From assembly GCA_046346845.1 (NCBI GenBank), contig JAXMHH010000001.1:620001-684000 (forward strand): a stretch of 64,000 nucleotides of DNA. Reading direction: 5' to 3'. Below, piece after piece: positions 42,235 to 50,241 of this stretch. The stretch comes from DSSB01 sp046346845. Lineage in GTDB: Bacteria; UBA10199; DSSB01. The number at the start of each line of letters is the position of its first letter. The first letter of the stretch is position 1. The notes below the pieces were generated by a model. The model was not told the DNA's origin and ran no database searches. It saw only the letters and a list, made by a program, of their open reading frames with translations. A program made the translations under genes and the position numbers.

Positions 42235-42323
42235 GGGTTATTGGCATGCTGTTGGCAACAATAGGGTGCATGACATGTATGGCCATTCCTCAGGGGATGG
42301 CCCCTTAGGACAAGGAGATCCGT

Positions 42324-42764
42324 ATGGTGCATCCCAAATTCCATGCCCTCGCCGAATTGGTCAGCCAAAGGCGCCAGGAGCATCTCGACCAGATCCACCG
42401 CCAACAACCGCAACCCTGCCCCTTCCCGGAGGAAAGGGACCCGATCCCGGCCCCCAGCCAGATGGCCCTGACTTTCGAGGACCTAAGCCCGGTCCTGGAG
42501 GTCTACCAGCGCTTCGACGAGGACCATCGGGAGATCGAGTGGTCGTTCTACAGCGGCACGGGGGAATTCCTGCTGCAGTTCGGCTTCTCCCTGGCCGAAG
42601 GGCGCTACCAGATCCACAGCATCCACCCCGAGCTCTTCCTGGCCCGGGAGGAGATGCGGGGCTACTGCGAGGCGATCAACCGGAGGCTGGGCACCGGCTA
42701 CCCGCTCTTGGAGCTGGTCCTCGACGCCGAACGCAAACCGCTCATCCAAAGGAAGGCAAATTAG
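42324..42764 (+). CDS. Hypothetical protein next to the DnaA-box region
   Basis: The 146-aa soluble protein starts MVHPKFHALAELVSQRRQEH after AAGGAG. A Pro/Gln-rich linker (about 28-45) is followed by a compact acidic domain (VLEVYQRFDEDHREIEWSFY, FSLAEGRYQIHSIHPELFLA). The domain ends LLELVLDAERKPLIQRKAN. One Cys in each half. No family was recognised. If the upstream DnaA boxes act on a promoter, this is the gene they would control. Confidence 0.55.
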   Translation: MVHPKFHALAELVSQRRQEHLDQIHRQQPQPCPFPEERDPIPAPSQMALTFEDLSPVLEVYQRFDEDHREIEWSFYSGTGEFLLQFGFSLAEGRYQIHSIHPELFLAREEMRGYCEAINRRLGTGYPLLELVLDAERKPLIQRKAN

Positions 42765-42800
42765 ATTGAAGCGCGGCCCTCGGGCGCATACAACCGGGGC

Positions 42801-43628
42801 ATGCCCGAACTGCCCGAAGTCGAGACGATCCGACGCAGCCTGAGGCCCATCGCGGGCAAGCGGCTCACCGCGATCGACTTCTCGCCGCTTGCGCCCATCG
42901 AGACCACCGGACCGCGGCAGATCCGCCGTGCCCTGGTCGACGCCGCGATCGCCGGGCTGGAACGGCGCGGAAAATACCTGCTAATCCGCTCCCAGCGCGG
43001 TCCCGCGCTGGTGATCCACCTGGGGATGAGCGGCCAACTCCTCCTTCACCCCCAACTTCCCAAGCCCCTGGAAAAACACAGCCATATGGTGATGCGGTTC
43101 GCGGACGGCGCGGTCCTCGTCTTTCAGGACGCGCGGCGCTTCGGCACGCTCTCGCTCACCGAGCGGGAGGACGGTTCCGACAACGCCTTCCTGCAGCGCC
43201 TGGGTCCCGATTACCTCGATCCCCAATTGACTCCGGAACTCTTCATCGCCCGCTGCCGCCGGCATCCGGGCCTCCAACTCAAGGCCTTGGCGCTCCACCA
43301 GGGGGTGGCCTCGGGCCTGGGAAATATCTATGCCTGCGAGGCCCTGTACCGCTCGGGCCTCGACCCTCGCCGCAAGGTCCGACGGAGCAAGAACGCCGAG
43401 CTGGAGGCCTTTCTCGCCGCAGCGCGGGAGACCCTGGAGCTTGGGATCCGGCACGGGGGCAGCAGCCTAAGGGATTACTTCGACGGCCTGGGAAATCGCG
43501 GGGTGATGAAGGACTTTTTGCAGGTCTACGACCGGGAGGGCCAATCCACCCTGGACGGCCGGGGCCGGGTCAAACGCATTGTCCAGCAGGCCCGCAGCAC
43601 CTGGTATTGCCCTGAGGTTCAGCGTTGA
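42801..43628 (+). CDS. mutM: Formamidopyrimidine-DNA glycosylase with degenerate zinc finger
   Basis: The 275-aa base-excision repair enzyme removes oxidised purines such as 8-oxoguanine. It has the catalytic N-terminus MPELPEVETI (Pro2 as Schiff-base nucleophile, Glu3), the conserved Lys58, and the helix-two-turn-helix LGNIYACEALYRSGLDP. The C-terminal finger should carry four Cys (C-x2-C ... C-x2-C). Here the first pair is missing (GQSTLDGRG) and the last reads CPEVQ, so only one Cys remains. The intercalating Arg region ARSTWYC is kept. It may fold as a zincless finger, as in NEIL1-like enzymes. Confidence 0.92.
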   Translation: MPELPEVETIRRSLRPIAGKRLTAIDFSPLAPIETTGPRQIRRALVDAAIAGLERRGKYLLIRSQRGPALVIHLGMSGQLLLHPQLPKPLEKHSHMVMRFADGAVLVFQDARRFGTLSLTEREDGSDNAFLQRLGPDYLDPQLTPELFIARCRRHPGLQLKALALHQGVASGLGNIYACEALYRSGLDPRRKVRRSKNAELEAFLAAARETLELGIRHGGSSLRDYFDGLGNRGVMKDFLQVYDREGQSTLDGRGRVKRIVQQARSTWYCPEVQR

Positions 43629-43712
43629 ATAGGGCTGAAAAATAGCGATAATGATTGACTAAATTCCTTGGCCTTTATAGAGGATGCGCCTTAAAATTTG
43701 CTTTGTGAAAAT

Positions 43713-43788
43713 GGGGACGTAGCTCAGCTGGGAGAGCGCCTGAATGGCATTCAGGAGGTCGGCGGTTCGATCCCGCTCGTCTCCACCA
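43713..43788 (+). tRNA. tRNA-Ala (anticodon GGC)
   Basis: The 76-base cloverleaf has acceptor GGGGACG pairing with CGTCTCC, including the G3-U70 wobble that marks alanine tRNAs. The D-loop contains AGCTCAGCTGGGAGAGC, the anticodon stem is CCTGA/TCAGG with loop ATGGCAT (anticodon GGC), and the T-arm contains GGTTCGATCC. The CCA end is encoded. A short T run follows. Confidence 0.97.
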
Positions 43789-43890
43789 TTTTTTTCCGAA
43801 GGAAAATTCCTCTAATTTCAATTGCGATGCCACTTCACCCAGACCACGCATTTCCCAAAATCAGTCTGACTGTTGAGCCCTAGCAATAGA

Positions 43891-44454
43891 TCAAACCGCA
43901 TCCCGCAGCAGCTCGCGGGCCAGCTTCTTCGCGGTCTCGGGAATGGAAGGATCGTGATGCATCTGGCCTAGCACGATGGCGCCTTCGAATAAGATCATGA
44001 TCTGGCGTGCGATTTTCTTGGGCTGCTTGCATTTAGCTTGGACGCAGAGAGCCGTCACGAATTCTTCGAGTTTTTCATAGAGCGTTTTGCAGGCGGCCTC
44101 GATCTGTTTGTCCTTCCCTTCGAACTCGAGTTTGGCGTTGACGGCGAAACATCCATTGTAGTTCTTCGCCTCGAATTCCTCCCGCTTCTGGTCGAAGAGA
44201 TACAAGATCTGCTCCTTGGGGTCGCTGCTGCGTTTGACCATTTCCTTGCGGACATCTTGAAAAAGTAGGTTTTGATAGTACTCCACAATCGCGGCGATCA
44301 GCTCCTCCTTGGAGCGGAAATACTTATAGAGGGTGCGTTTGGAGATGCCGGAGTCGGCGAGCAGAGTATCCACGCCCGTCGCATGGAAACCCTCGTCATA
44401 GAAAATCTCGAAGGCCCGCCGGATTATTTCCTCACGCTTATTCAGGGGTTCCAT
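43891..44454 (-). CDS. TetR-family transcriptional regulator
   Basis: The 187-aa protein has an N-terminal TetR helix-turn-helix (IIRRAFEIFYDEGFHATGVD, LADSGISKRTLYKYFRSKEE) and a helical ligand-binding C-terminal half (about 60-187) with cysteines (NGCFAV, ACKTL, LCVQAKC) that could sense redox or electrophiles. The GGGAGGA ribosome site is 6 bases before ATG 44454 and touches the in-frame ATG at 44460, so the shorter start is preferred. Two near-identical palindromes lie in the 113-base gap to the divergent AhpD-like gene. It probably represses both. Confidence 0.9.
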   Translation of the reverse strand: MEPLNKREEIIRRAFEIFYDEGFHATGVDTLLADSGISKRTLYKYFRSKEELIAAIVEYYQNLLFQDVRKEMVKRSSDPKEQILYLFDQKREEFEAKNYNGCFAVNAKLEFEGKDKQIEAACKTLYEKLEEFVTALCVQAKCKQPKKIARQIMILFEGAIVLGQMHHDPSIPETAKKLARELLRDAV

Positions 44455-44492
44455 TCTCATTCCTCCCGATACGGGTTTTGTAACAAAATGGC

Positions 44493-44540
44493 TTGACGAA
44501 GTAAACAGATAGGTTTACTACTGTAAACAGACTAGTTTAC
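44493..44540. promoter_or_regulatory. Tandem TetR-type operators between the regulator and AhpD-like gene
   Basis: Two perfect palindromes GTAAAC-N6-GTTTAC lie at 44501-44518 and 44523-44540, with centres 22 bases apart (about two helical turns). A -35-like TTGACG (44493-44498) lies just before them on the plus strand, so a bound dimer pair would block the promoter of the AhpD-like gene. Confidence 0.85.
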
Positions 44541-44567
44541 TTGAATCTCATTATCCAAGGAGGCCTT

Positions 44568-45110
44568 ATGGCACGCATTACCCCCAATACCAAACCCGAT
44601 CCTAAGTCCCAGGAGCTGCTCGCGGGCGTCAAGCAGATGCTTGGAAGTACGCCCAACATGTTCACGACCCTGGCACATTCAGCTTCTTCCCTCGGCTTTG
44701 CGGTGGCCGGCTTTACCGGCTTCGGCGAAAGCAAACTCTCCCCTGCCCTGCGCGAACAGATCGCTCTGACAGTGGCCGGCGCCAATGCCTGCGATTACTG
44801 CGCCTCGGCCCACACGGCGTTGGGGAAGATGCACAAGGTGTCCGAGGACGAGTTGTCTCGAAATCTGCAAGCCCTTTCCGATGACCGCAAGACCCAGACG
44901 GCGCTCACCTTTGTACGGAAGCTCGTGGACCAGCGCGGCCGCGTTTCGGATTCCGACGTGGAGGAAGTGAGAAAGGCCGGCTACAGCGACGGGGAGATCT
45001 TGGATTTGGTCACCGTGACCGTGTTCAACATCTTCACGAACTACATCAACCACGTGGCGGGAACGGAGATCGATTTCCCCAAAATCAATACCGCCCAGGT
45101 TGCGGCGTAG
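44568..45110 (+). CDS. Carboxymuconolactone-decarboxylase/AhpD-like protein (peroxidase-related)
   Basis: The 180-aa helical protein has the AhpD signature C-x2-C-x3-H in NACDYCASAHTALGK (C75, C78, H82), the redox pair and proton relay of alkylhydroperoxidase D-like proteins. Surrounding blocks (LSPALREQIALTVAGANACD, SDGEILDLVTVTVFNIFTNY) fit the peroxidase-related CMD branch. It probably reduces peroxides or other thiol-reactive compounds. AAGGAGG lies just before ATG 44568; a TTG at 44541 is inside the operator zone and unlikely to be used. Controlled by the divergent TetR protein. Confidence 0.9.
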   Translation: MARITPNTKPDPKSQELLAGVKQMLGSTPNMFTTLAHSASSLGFAVAGFTGFGESKLSPALREQIALTVAGANACDYCASAHTALGKMHKVSEDELSRNLQALSDDRKTQTALTFVRKLVDQRGRVSDSDVEEVRKAGYSDGEILDLVTVTVFNIFTNYINHVAGTEIDFPKINTAQVAA

Positions 45111-45138
45111 CCTCAGATTCCTTTTCCACTCCTCGCTC

Positions 45139-45230
45139 CTCATCCGGCGGGGTTCTCTTCAAGGCGCAAGCCAACAACAATTTTGTTGTCATGCGCCTTG
45201 ACGGTGAGAATTCTTACCGCCGGATGAGGA
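45139..45230. repeat. Long nested palindrome (about 92 bp)
   Basis: Perfect outer arms of 13 bp (45139-45151 and 45218-45230, CCTCATCCGGCGG and its complement) enclose a second 10-bp pair (45160-45169 and 45193-45202, TCAAGGCGCA). Inside lies an AT-rich tip with ACAACA/TGTTGT (45175-45190). It can fold into one long stem. The transposase remnant begins at its right edge. Confidence 0.8.
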
Positions 45231-45957
45231 TTCCTCGCTCGATTCGAACCCCTTATTGGCATCCTGCCTGGCCGCGTCGATCCGCTACCGGATCGCCCTT
45301 GGGGAGAGGGCTGGCCAAAGGGTGAGGAAGCTAGGGACCCTCCGGGAATGCTTCTACGAAGAGGCGGAATTGACCGGGTCCCGCTGTGCCGCCCTCGGGG
45401 GATTCTCGCTCCATGCCGATACCGCTTGTGAATCCTGGGAAAGGGAAAAACTAGAGCGCCTTTGCCGCTACGTTGCAAGACCCGCGATCGCCATAGATCG
45501 GCTCTCGAAGAGGCCCGATGGGCTATTGGTCTACAAGCTTATAGAAGCCTATCAGGACGGAACGGAGTACCTCCTTTTCTCCCCAGAAGAACTTTTAGAG
45601 AAACTGGCAGTCTTGGTTCCCATCCCCAGGGTGCATCTTACGAAGTTTCACGGCTGCCTTGCCCCCAATGCCAAGATTCGAGCCAAGGTCGTTCGGCAAG
45701 CTAGAGAGAATCCATCCGAGGCCGCCCAAAAATCCAAGCCCTATCGAAGGCGGCGCCTTTCCTGGGCCCAATTGATGAGGCGGGTATTTCAGATAGATCT
45801 TGAGGACTGCACCTGCTGCGGAGGGAAGGTAAAGATCCTTGCCGCCATCTTGGATGGCCCGACAATCGAACGGATCCTTGGCCACCTTGGCCTTTCCACT
45901 GTACCTCCCATTATTCATCCAGCCAGGGCGCCGCCCCAGGTAGAATTCGGATCCTGA
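45231..45957 (+). pseudogene. Truncated IS91-family transposase
   Basis: The open frame reads the C-terminal part of the Y2-type (IS91/IS801) transposase: YRIALGERAGQRVRKLG, ELTGSRCAALGGFSLHADTA, LERLCRYVARPAIAIDRL, PEELLEKLAVLVPIPRVHLT, FHGCLAPNAKIRAKV and a late CTCCGGKVKILA. The N-terminal zinc finger and the two catalytic tyrosines' domain are missing; homology starts abruptly at the palindrome's edge (45230). A TTG at 45256 could start a 233-aa product, but it would lack the catalytic core. Non-functional remnant. Confidence 0.85.
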
Positions 45958-46451
45958 TATTATTACCGAGAAAAACCGTCGTTTTCGAAAAAGAGCGACC
46001 GGAGGCGGATGGGTCCATCTAAATGACCAATAAACAGTATTCCGCGGACCGCATCTTGCCACAACGGAGTTCCCTCATACTCCTTGGCCTGGCCTAACCT
46101 TGCCGGCACTACAAATATTCACCAAAACCCAGCCAATCGTGCCATTGTATAAGGCCCGGAACCGCAAATTGCGGCTTTTGATTTTCTGATACTTGGCAGT
46201 TCCTGCAAATAAATAAAAATCATACCTCCGTCTTTATTTCTCCTTACCAACCTTTCTTGGGTTTGATCTGGCAAAAATTATCCCAACAATCGGGTAACTT
46301 TCAGATTAAGCTGAAACCACTACCCTTAAAAGTATCTAGCTGCCTTCATCGTATTTCAAACCTCCGTCTTTTTTTCGTTCTGATCCCCAACAAAACAATA
46401 GCAATTGACCAATCCTCGCTCGAGCTTCACAATTGACGAACAGGAGGGGGT
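45958..46451. other. AT-rich intergenic region after the transposase relic
   Basis: These 494 bases have no supported gene. They contain two copies of the ACCTCCGTCTT repeat (46224-46234 and 46360-46370). A strong ribosome-binding site AGGAGGGGG sits just before the gene at 46452. The first part may still include the right end of the IS91-like element, but no end could be set. Base composition is distinctly AT-richer than the window average. Confidence 0.5.
46216..46378. repeat. Two upstream copies of the TTTCAWACCTCCGTCTT motif
   Basis: Cores lie at 46224-46234 and 46360-46370, both in plus orientation, each followed by a T-rich stretch. The second has the full TTTCAAACCTCCGTCTT. They form a set with three copies downstream of the gene at 46452-47198. 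Confidence 0.75.
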
Positions 46452-47198
46452 ATGTGGGTAAGAATTTTTAGTTTTCTGTCAATCTTGTTCACTGTCATTT
46501 TGATTCACTCCACGGAAGCCTTTGCGAGCGTAACCGTCGGCGATGCGCACCTTACCGTCAAGGCGAAGATGTTGACCGGGGTTCCGAATTCCCATGCCGC
46601 CATTTACAATCGCGAAGGAGTCGAGATCAATATCTTCAACCTACTAGGCGGCGAACCCATTCTCGTCGCGGCGGGCAACTCCGCCAATATCGTGGTTCGG
46701 TGGTACATGCTGCTGTATCGAGACTGCGAAAACGCGGTCTTCGCCTCGGATCCAGATACGCCGTTCGTTGATCCGAATTTTGGGATGGGACCATGCGAAT
46801 TTCTCCAGAACAACTTCGGCTTAGACATCTCGAACAACATGGCCTGGGCGCGAGATACGCTGAATCACATCCAGATCTCCTTTACGTTTGACGGGGGACC
46901 CCGTCGGGCCACCGCGCAGATGATCCGGCCTCTGGAAAGCTATATGAGGACGGATGGTTCCATCTCCTACTGCGAGGAGGATTACGAGTATTTGTTCGCT
47001 GCCCTAGCGGAAGAATTTGATTACTTGGACCCCAACGGGAAAAGTCCGAAGGATACCTGTATCGCCAAAACCGTGAGCCTGGGCCTTGGCCCTGACCTGC
47101 TCACCGTCGGCACGCATTCCTTAACTGTCACATACATATTTGATTTCGAGGGGGATCCTGTCGTCATGAATTTTCCGGCTGAGATCATCGTGGAATAA
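46452..47198 (+). CDS. Secreted protein of unknown function
   Basis: The 248-aa protein has a signal peptide (about 1-25, ending AFA) and a beta-rich mature region (VTVGDAHLTVKAKML, VNIFNLLGGEPILVAAG-like, HSLTVTYIFDFEGDPVVMNF). Four cysteines occur (DCENA, GPCEF, YCEED, DTCIA). No family was recognised. Codon use is less GC-rich than the surrounding genome. It is isolated between AT-rich gaps that carry five copies of a short repeat, hinting at an acquired cassette. Confidence 0.6.
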   Translation: MWVRIFSFLSILFTVILIHSTEAFASVTVGDAHLTVKAKMLTGVPNSHAAIYNREGVEINIFNLLGGEPILVAAGNSANIVVRWYMLLYRDCENAVFASDPDTPFVDPNFGMGPCEFLQNNFGLDISNNMAWARDTLNHIQISFTFDGGPRRATAQMIRPLESYMRTDGSISYCEEDYEYLFAALAEEFDYLDPNGKSPKDTCIAKTVSLGLGPDLLTVGTHSLTVTYIFDFEGDPVVMNFPAEIIVE

Positions 47199-47506
47199 AA
47201 AAGGGGAAAAGGAGAAGGGTATAAAAAAAGGATTTAAGACGGAGGTTCGAAATGCGAACTCATTAGGAAGGAATCGACCGAATTTCATATCTCCGTTTAG
47301 TTATTTTTGGCCGCATTCACTCGCATCAGCAAGGGGCGTCGCCATGTAGACTTCCCCCCACCTGTCCTCGAACCGACGGGAGAATGACCCACGGCGCCTC
47401 CCACGAATTTCATACCTCCGTCTTATTTTTTGTCCGCGCAGGTTATTGTCGTGCATCCGGATTTCTGCCCCGCTCCCCTTCCCTGCCTCGTCAGGCTTAA
47501 AAAATG
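47199..47506. other. Intergenic region after the lone secreted gene
   Basis: These 308 bases have no supported gene. They hold three copies of the ACCTCCGTCTT repeat (one inverted, one degenerate, one perfect). Short minus-strand frames opening right at the motif copies were considered and rejected. Confidence 0.5.
47231..47432. repeat. Three downstream copies of the TTTCAWACCTCCGTCTT motif
   Basis: An inverted copy has core 47236-47246. A degenerate copy (ATCTCCGTTTA) lies at 47289-47299 and a near-perfect copy at 47414-47424. All keep the TTTC lead and a T-rich tail in their own orientation. Confidence 0.75.
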
Positions 47507-47869
47507 TTATCTGAGGGCCCCCAAAAAATACCGCCGCAAGGCCTCGGCATTATTGAGCCGCGGCTCCTTAGAGGAGAACAGCAAGGTCACCGGCCCCTTG
47601 GTCAACTGGGATTCCAGCTCCGCCACCGCGCCGGGATTGGCCTTGAGCTCCGCGAAGTAGCGCCGGCAAAAGCCCTCCCATTTCTCGGGATCGTGCCCGT
47701 ACCATTGCCGCAGCTGGGTCGAGGGGGCGACGTCCTTGGCCCAGAAATCGACCTTGGCCTTAGCCTTGGAAAGACCACGGGGCCAGAGCCGGTCGACCAA
47801 GATACGCCGCCCGTCCGTGGCGCAGGGGCTTTCGTAGATTCTCTTGATCTGGAGCGCGTATTTTTTCAT
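47507..47869 (-). CDS. DUF488-family protein (YeaO-like)
   Basis: The 120-aa cytoplasmic protein matches the DUF488/YeaO pattern: QIKRIYESPCATDGRRILVD, RLWPRGLSKAKAKVDFWAKD, VAPSTQLRQWYGHDPEKWEG, FCRRYFAEL and PVTLLFSSKEPRLNNAEALR. The family is widespread, small and of unknown biochemical role. Length is normal. The start at 47869 is the family start; the frame is open further upstream. No operon partner. Confidence 0.9.
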   Translation of the reverse strand: MKKYALQIKRIYESPCATDGRRILVDRLWPRGLSKAKAKVDFWAKDVAPSTQLRQWYGHDPEKWEGFCRRYFAELKANPGAVAELESQLTKGPVTLLFSSKEPRLNNAEALRRYFLGALR

Positions 47870-48124
47870 GACCGATCTCCCGCTTTGAAAATAGGTCCAT
47901 GGGCAGGGTCTGGCAACCCTTTCGAGTAAGTTCCCGAAGCCCCGCGCAATACTGGGATGCATTCCCCCATTCGAGGTTTTCTCCTGCCTCGGCGACCGTT
48001 TTTTGGCCCAAGTCCGAAATAAATTCAAACCTCCCCAGAACTATTGAATATTTCCGCTCCAACCCGCAAAATATCGCTATCGCTTCGATCCACAGCGCAT
48101 TGCCAGGGGGGCCAGGGAGGGGAG

Positions 48125-49690
48125 ATGAGAAGCTCACTGCCTCGCGCATTTCAGAGGGCCGTCCTAGCGGCATTGACCTTACTGCCCTGCACGGCACTTT
48201 ATTCCCAAAGCCTCAGTTCCGAGCAAAAGATCGATGTCATTTTCAATTACGCCGAGGCCTGCCGTTGGCTGAAACCCTCGGACTGCGCCAACCTCGACCC
48301 CAACTTCAACGATCTCCCCTCGGTCGGACCCTACCGAAACCTCTGCGGCGAGAGTCGCCCCGCCTCCTGCCTGCAGGAAGGCCTCGGGCTAATCCCCGTG
48401 GGAAATGCCGCGGGCCCTCTGCCCCTAGAGACCTTCCGGCTCTTGGAGACCTTCATCGCCGCCGCAAAAACCGTCTGCAACCTCGACGGCGGGGTCCAAG
48501 GCTGCGTCGCCGAGGACCCGGCGCGTCCCGAGAATCGCCGCCTGGTGCGGACGCTCGCCGCGAAGGACCCCGAGGAGTGGTATGTCTTCTGGCCCTGGCT
48601 GCTGGCGCGCTACGCCGCATTTTGCGGACTGAATCTCGATCCGCAGGCCTGCCTGGAGTCCTTCGCCCCGCGTCGCCCCGGCGCCGCCGGCCCCCAAGTG
48701 GATACCGTCTTCAATTACGCGGAGGCCTGCCATTGGCTGAAGCCTTCCTCCTGCGCCAGTCGCGACCCGAACTTCGCGAGCCTGCCAGCCGTGGCCCCCT
48801 ATCGCCAGCTCTGCGGCGAATCCTCGCCGGCCCAATGCCTCTTGAACCAGAACCTCCTCCCCGCTCCGCCGGGCAACCGCCAGCCGCTGTCGATCGATTT
48901 GTTCCGCAGCCTGGAAAGCATCGCCTACAACGCCAAGTCGACCTGCAACCTCCTCGGCCGCAGCTATGCGGCCTGCCGCAACGAGGACCAGGCGCGCCCC
49001 GAGAATCGCCGCCTGGTGCGCGACCTCTGGGCCCTCGATGACAACCACGCCTTTACCTTCATGCCCTGGATGTTGGGGCGATACCTCGGCTTTTGTGGGC
49101 AGAATTGGGACATCCCCACCTGTCTGGCTTACTTCGCCCCGACGCGCCCCTCACGCGCCGCCGTCCCAAGCGCCGCGCAGGTGGATCCAAACCTCTTGTC
49201 AGAGGTGGTGGCCAATGCCCGGTTCCGGGTTAACCCGCCCCGGGCGGAGGGCGAGGCCAGCCCCGGTGAGCGGAGAGAGGCCTCCCCGCCGGGCCCGGTG
49301 GAAAACCCCGGGGTTCAATTGGGCGAGCCGCCGCGGCGAGAGGAGGCGTCTAGGGAGGGCGAAGGCGCCCCCAGGCCCGGGAGGGAGGATGGCCCAAGAG
49401 AGCATGCGCCGGAGCGTCCCTTCCACCCGGACATTCCAAACCTCAACGGCGATGCGCCCGAGCTCTCGGCGGTAACGGCCAAGCCTCCGGAACCCGCCCT
49501 GCCCGCGGGCCCAGCGGCAGGCGGGGCCAGGCAGCCCGCGATCACCGGCGGAGGTTGCAGCCTGCAAACCCAAGCGCGTATCCCCATGCCTCTGCTGGCC
49601 CTTGCCCCAGCGGCTTTCCTGCTCGGGATGGGCCTGCGTCGCGGCACCGCCTTGCCGCAGCGCTATCGCAAGCGGACGCGAGGAAATTGA
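48125..49690 (+). CDS. Secreted protein with duplicated Cys-rich domain and Cys-Ser-Leu sorting tail
   Basis: The 521-aa protein has a signal peptide (about 1-28). Two tandem copies of a roughly 150-residue domain follow (about 37-188 and 192-343). Both show FNYAEAC-x-WLKPS-x-CA, LCGES, ARPENRRLVR and an FCG-x-N-x-D...C pattern, with about eight conserved Cys that suggest disulfides. A long charged Pro/Glu/Arg linker leads to GGGCSLQT, a hydrophobic helix (about 485-505) and an Arg/Lys-rich end. The tail is shared with the proteins at 13605 and 24735. The domain itself was not recognised. ATG 48125 follows GGGGA. Confidence 0.75.
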   Translation: MRSSLPRAFQRAVLAALTLLPCTALYSQSLSSEQKIDVIFNYAEACRWLKPSDCANLDPNFNDLPSVGPYRNLCGESRPASCLQEGLGLIPVGNAAGPLPLETFRLLETFIAAAKTVCNLDGGVQGCVAEDPARPENRRLVRTLAAKDPEEWYVFWPWLLARYAAFCGLNLDPQACLESFAPRRPGAAGPQVDTVFNYAEACHWLKPSSCASRDPNFASLPAVAPYRQLCGESSPAQCLLNQNLLPAPPGNRQPLSIDLFRSLESIAYNAKSTCNLLGRSYAACRNEDQARPENRRLVRDLWALDDNHAFTFMPWMLGRYLGFCGQNWDIPTCLAYFAPTRPSRAAVPSAAQVDPNLLSEVVANARFRVNPPRAEGEASPGERREASPPGPVENPGVQLGEPPRREEASREGEGAPRPGREDGPREHAPERPFHPDIPNLNGDAPELSAVTAKPPEPALPAGPAAGGARQPAITGGGCSLQTQARIPMPLLALAPAAFLLGMGLRRGTALPQRYRKRTRGN

Positions 49691-49720
49691 CTGAGGGGGA
49701 TTTTGCGCCTAGGAAAAGTC

Positions 49721-50152
49721 ATGCCCACCAGCCCCCCTATGGATTCCCCAACTGTCTTGCGCCGCCTTCGCCGCCTCCGCGGCGCACGCGCGGCTTTGGT
49801 CTTTTCACTAAGCGTCCCGACGGTGGGGACGGGCCTGTTGGTCTTGGTGAACAAGCTCACCCACGGCGGACTGCATTTTCTGGTCAGCGGCGCCCCCTGG
49901 ACCCATTGGTTTTGGTCCGCCCTCTTTTTTCTCCTGTTGGTCGGCGCAATCCTCTCGGTCGTCGTCCTCGCCTGGCCCTGCCCTCGCTGCGGCAACAATT
50001 TCTTCCGGCGCCGCGACTACGATCCGCACCATCCCCCCGTAAGCCTGGGACAGACCGGGACACGCTGGAATATCAATTGTTTCAGCTCCCGCTGCCTGAA
50101 TTGCGGGCTGAGTATCGACGGCGCGAATCTGGACATGCCCCCGGGTGAATAG
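49721..50152 (+). CDS. Membrane protein with C-terminal zinc ribbon
   Basis: The 143-aa protein has a basic N-terminus (LRRLRRLRGARAA), two transmembrane helices (about 24-45 and 60-85) and a C-terminal ribbon with CPRCGNNFF and CLNCG. It is probably an inner-membrane protein with a cytoplasmic metal site. No family was recognised. An in-frame TTG at 49703 is possible, but ATG 49721 is preferred. It follows the surface protein gene closely and may share its transcript. Confidence 0.6.
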   Translation: MPTSPPMDSPTVLRRLRRLRGARAALVFSLSVPTVGTGLLVLVNKLTHGGLHFLVSGAPWTHWFWSALFFLLLVGAILSVVVLAWPCPRCGNNFFRRRDYDPHHPPVSLGQTGTRWNINCFSSRCLNCGLSIDGANLDMPPGE

Positions 50153-50241
50153 CGAAATGCCCGGGAAATGGCCTTCCGCAGGGCGGGATTTCGCGGTGTC
50201 ACCAGGGTTGAAATGGGGGTAAAATTTAAAAGGGAGGAATT

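Noticed and set aside
42120..42323. Calling this gap the chromosomal origin
   Set aside because: Only two DnaA boxes are seen and no dnaA, dnaN, gyrB or parAB genes are nearby. Reported only as a DnaA-box region.
47297..47413. Short minus-strand frame starting MKFVGG right at a repeat copy (GGAGGTATGAAATTC)
   Set aside because: The GGAGG lies only one or two bases before the ATG, too close for ribosome binding. The same context recurs at degenerate copies without a shared peptide, and the 38-residue product has no protein-like features.
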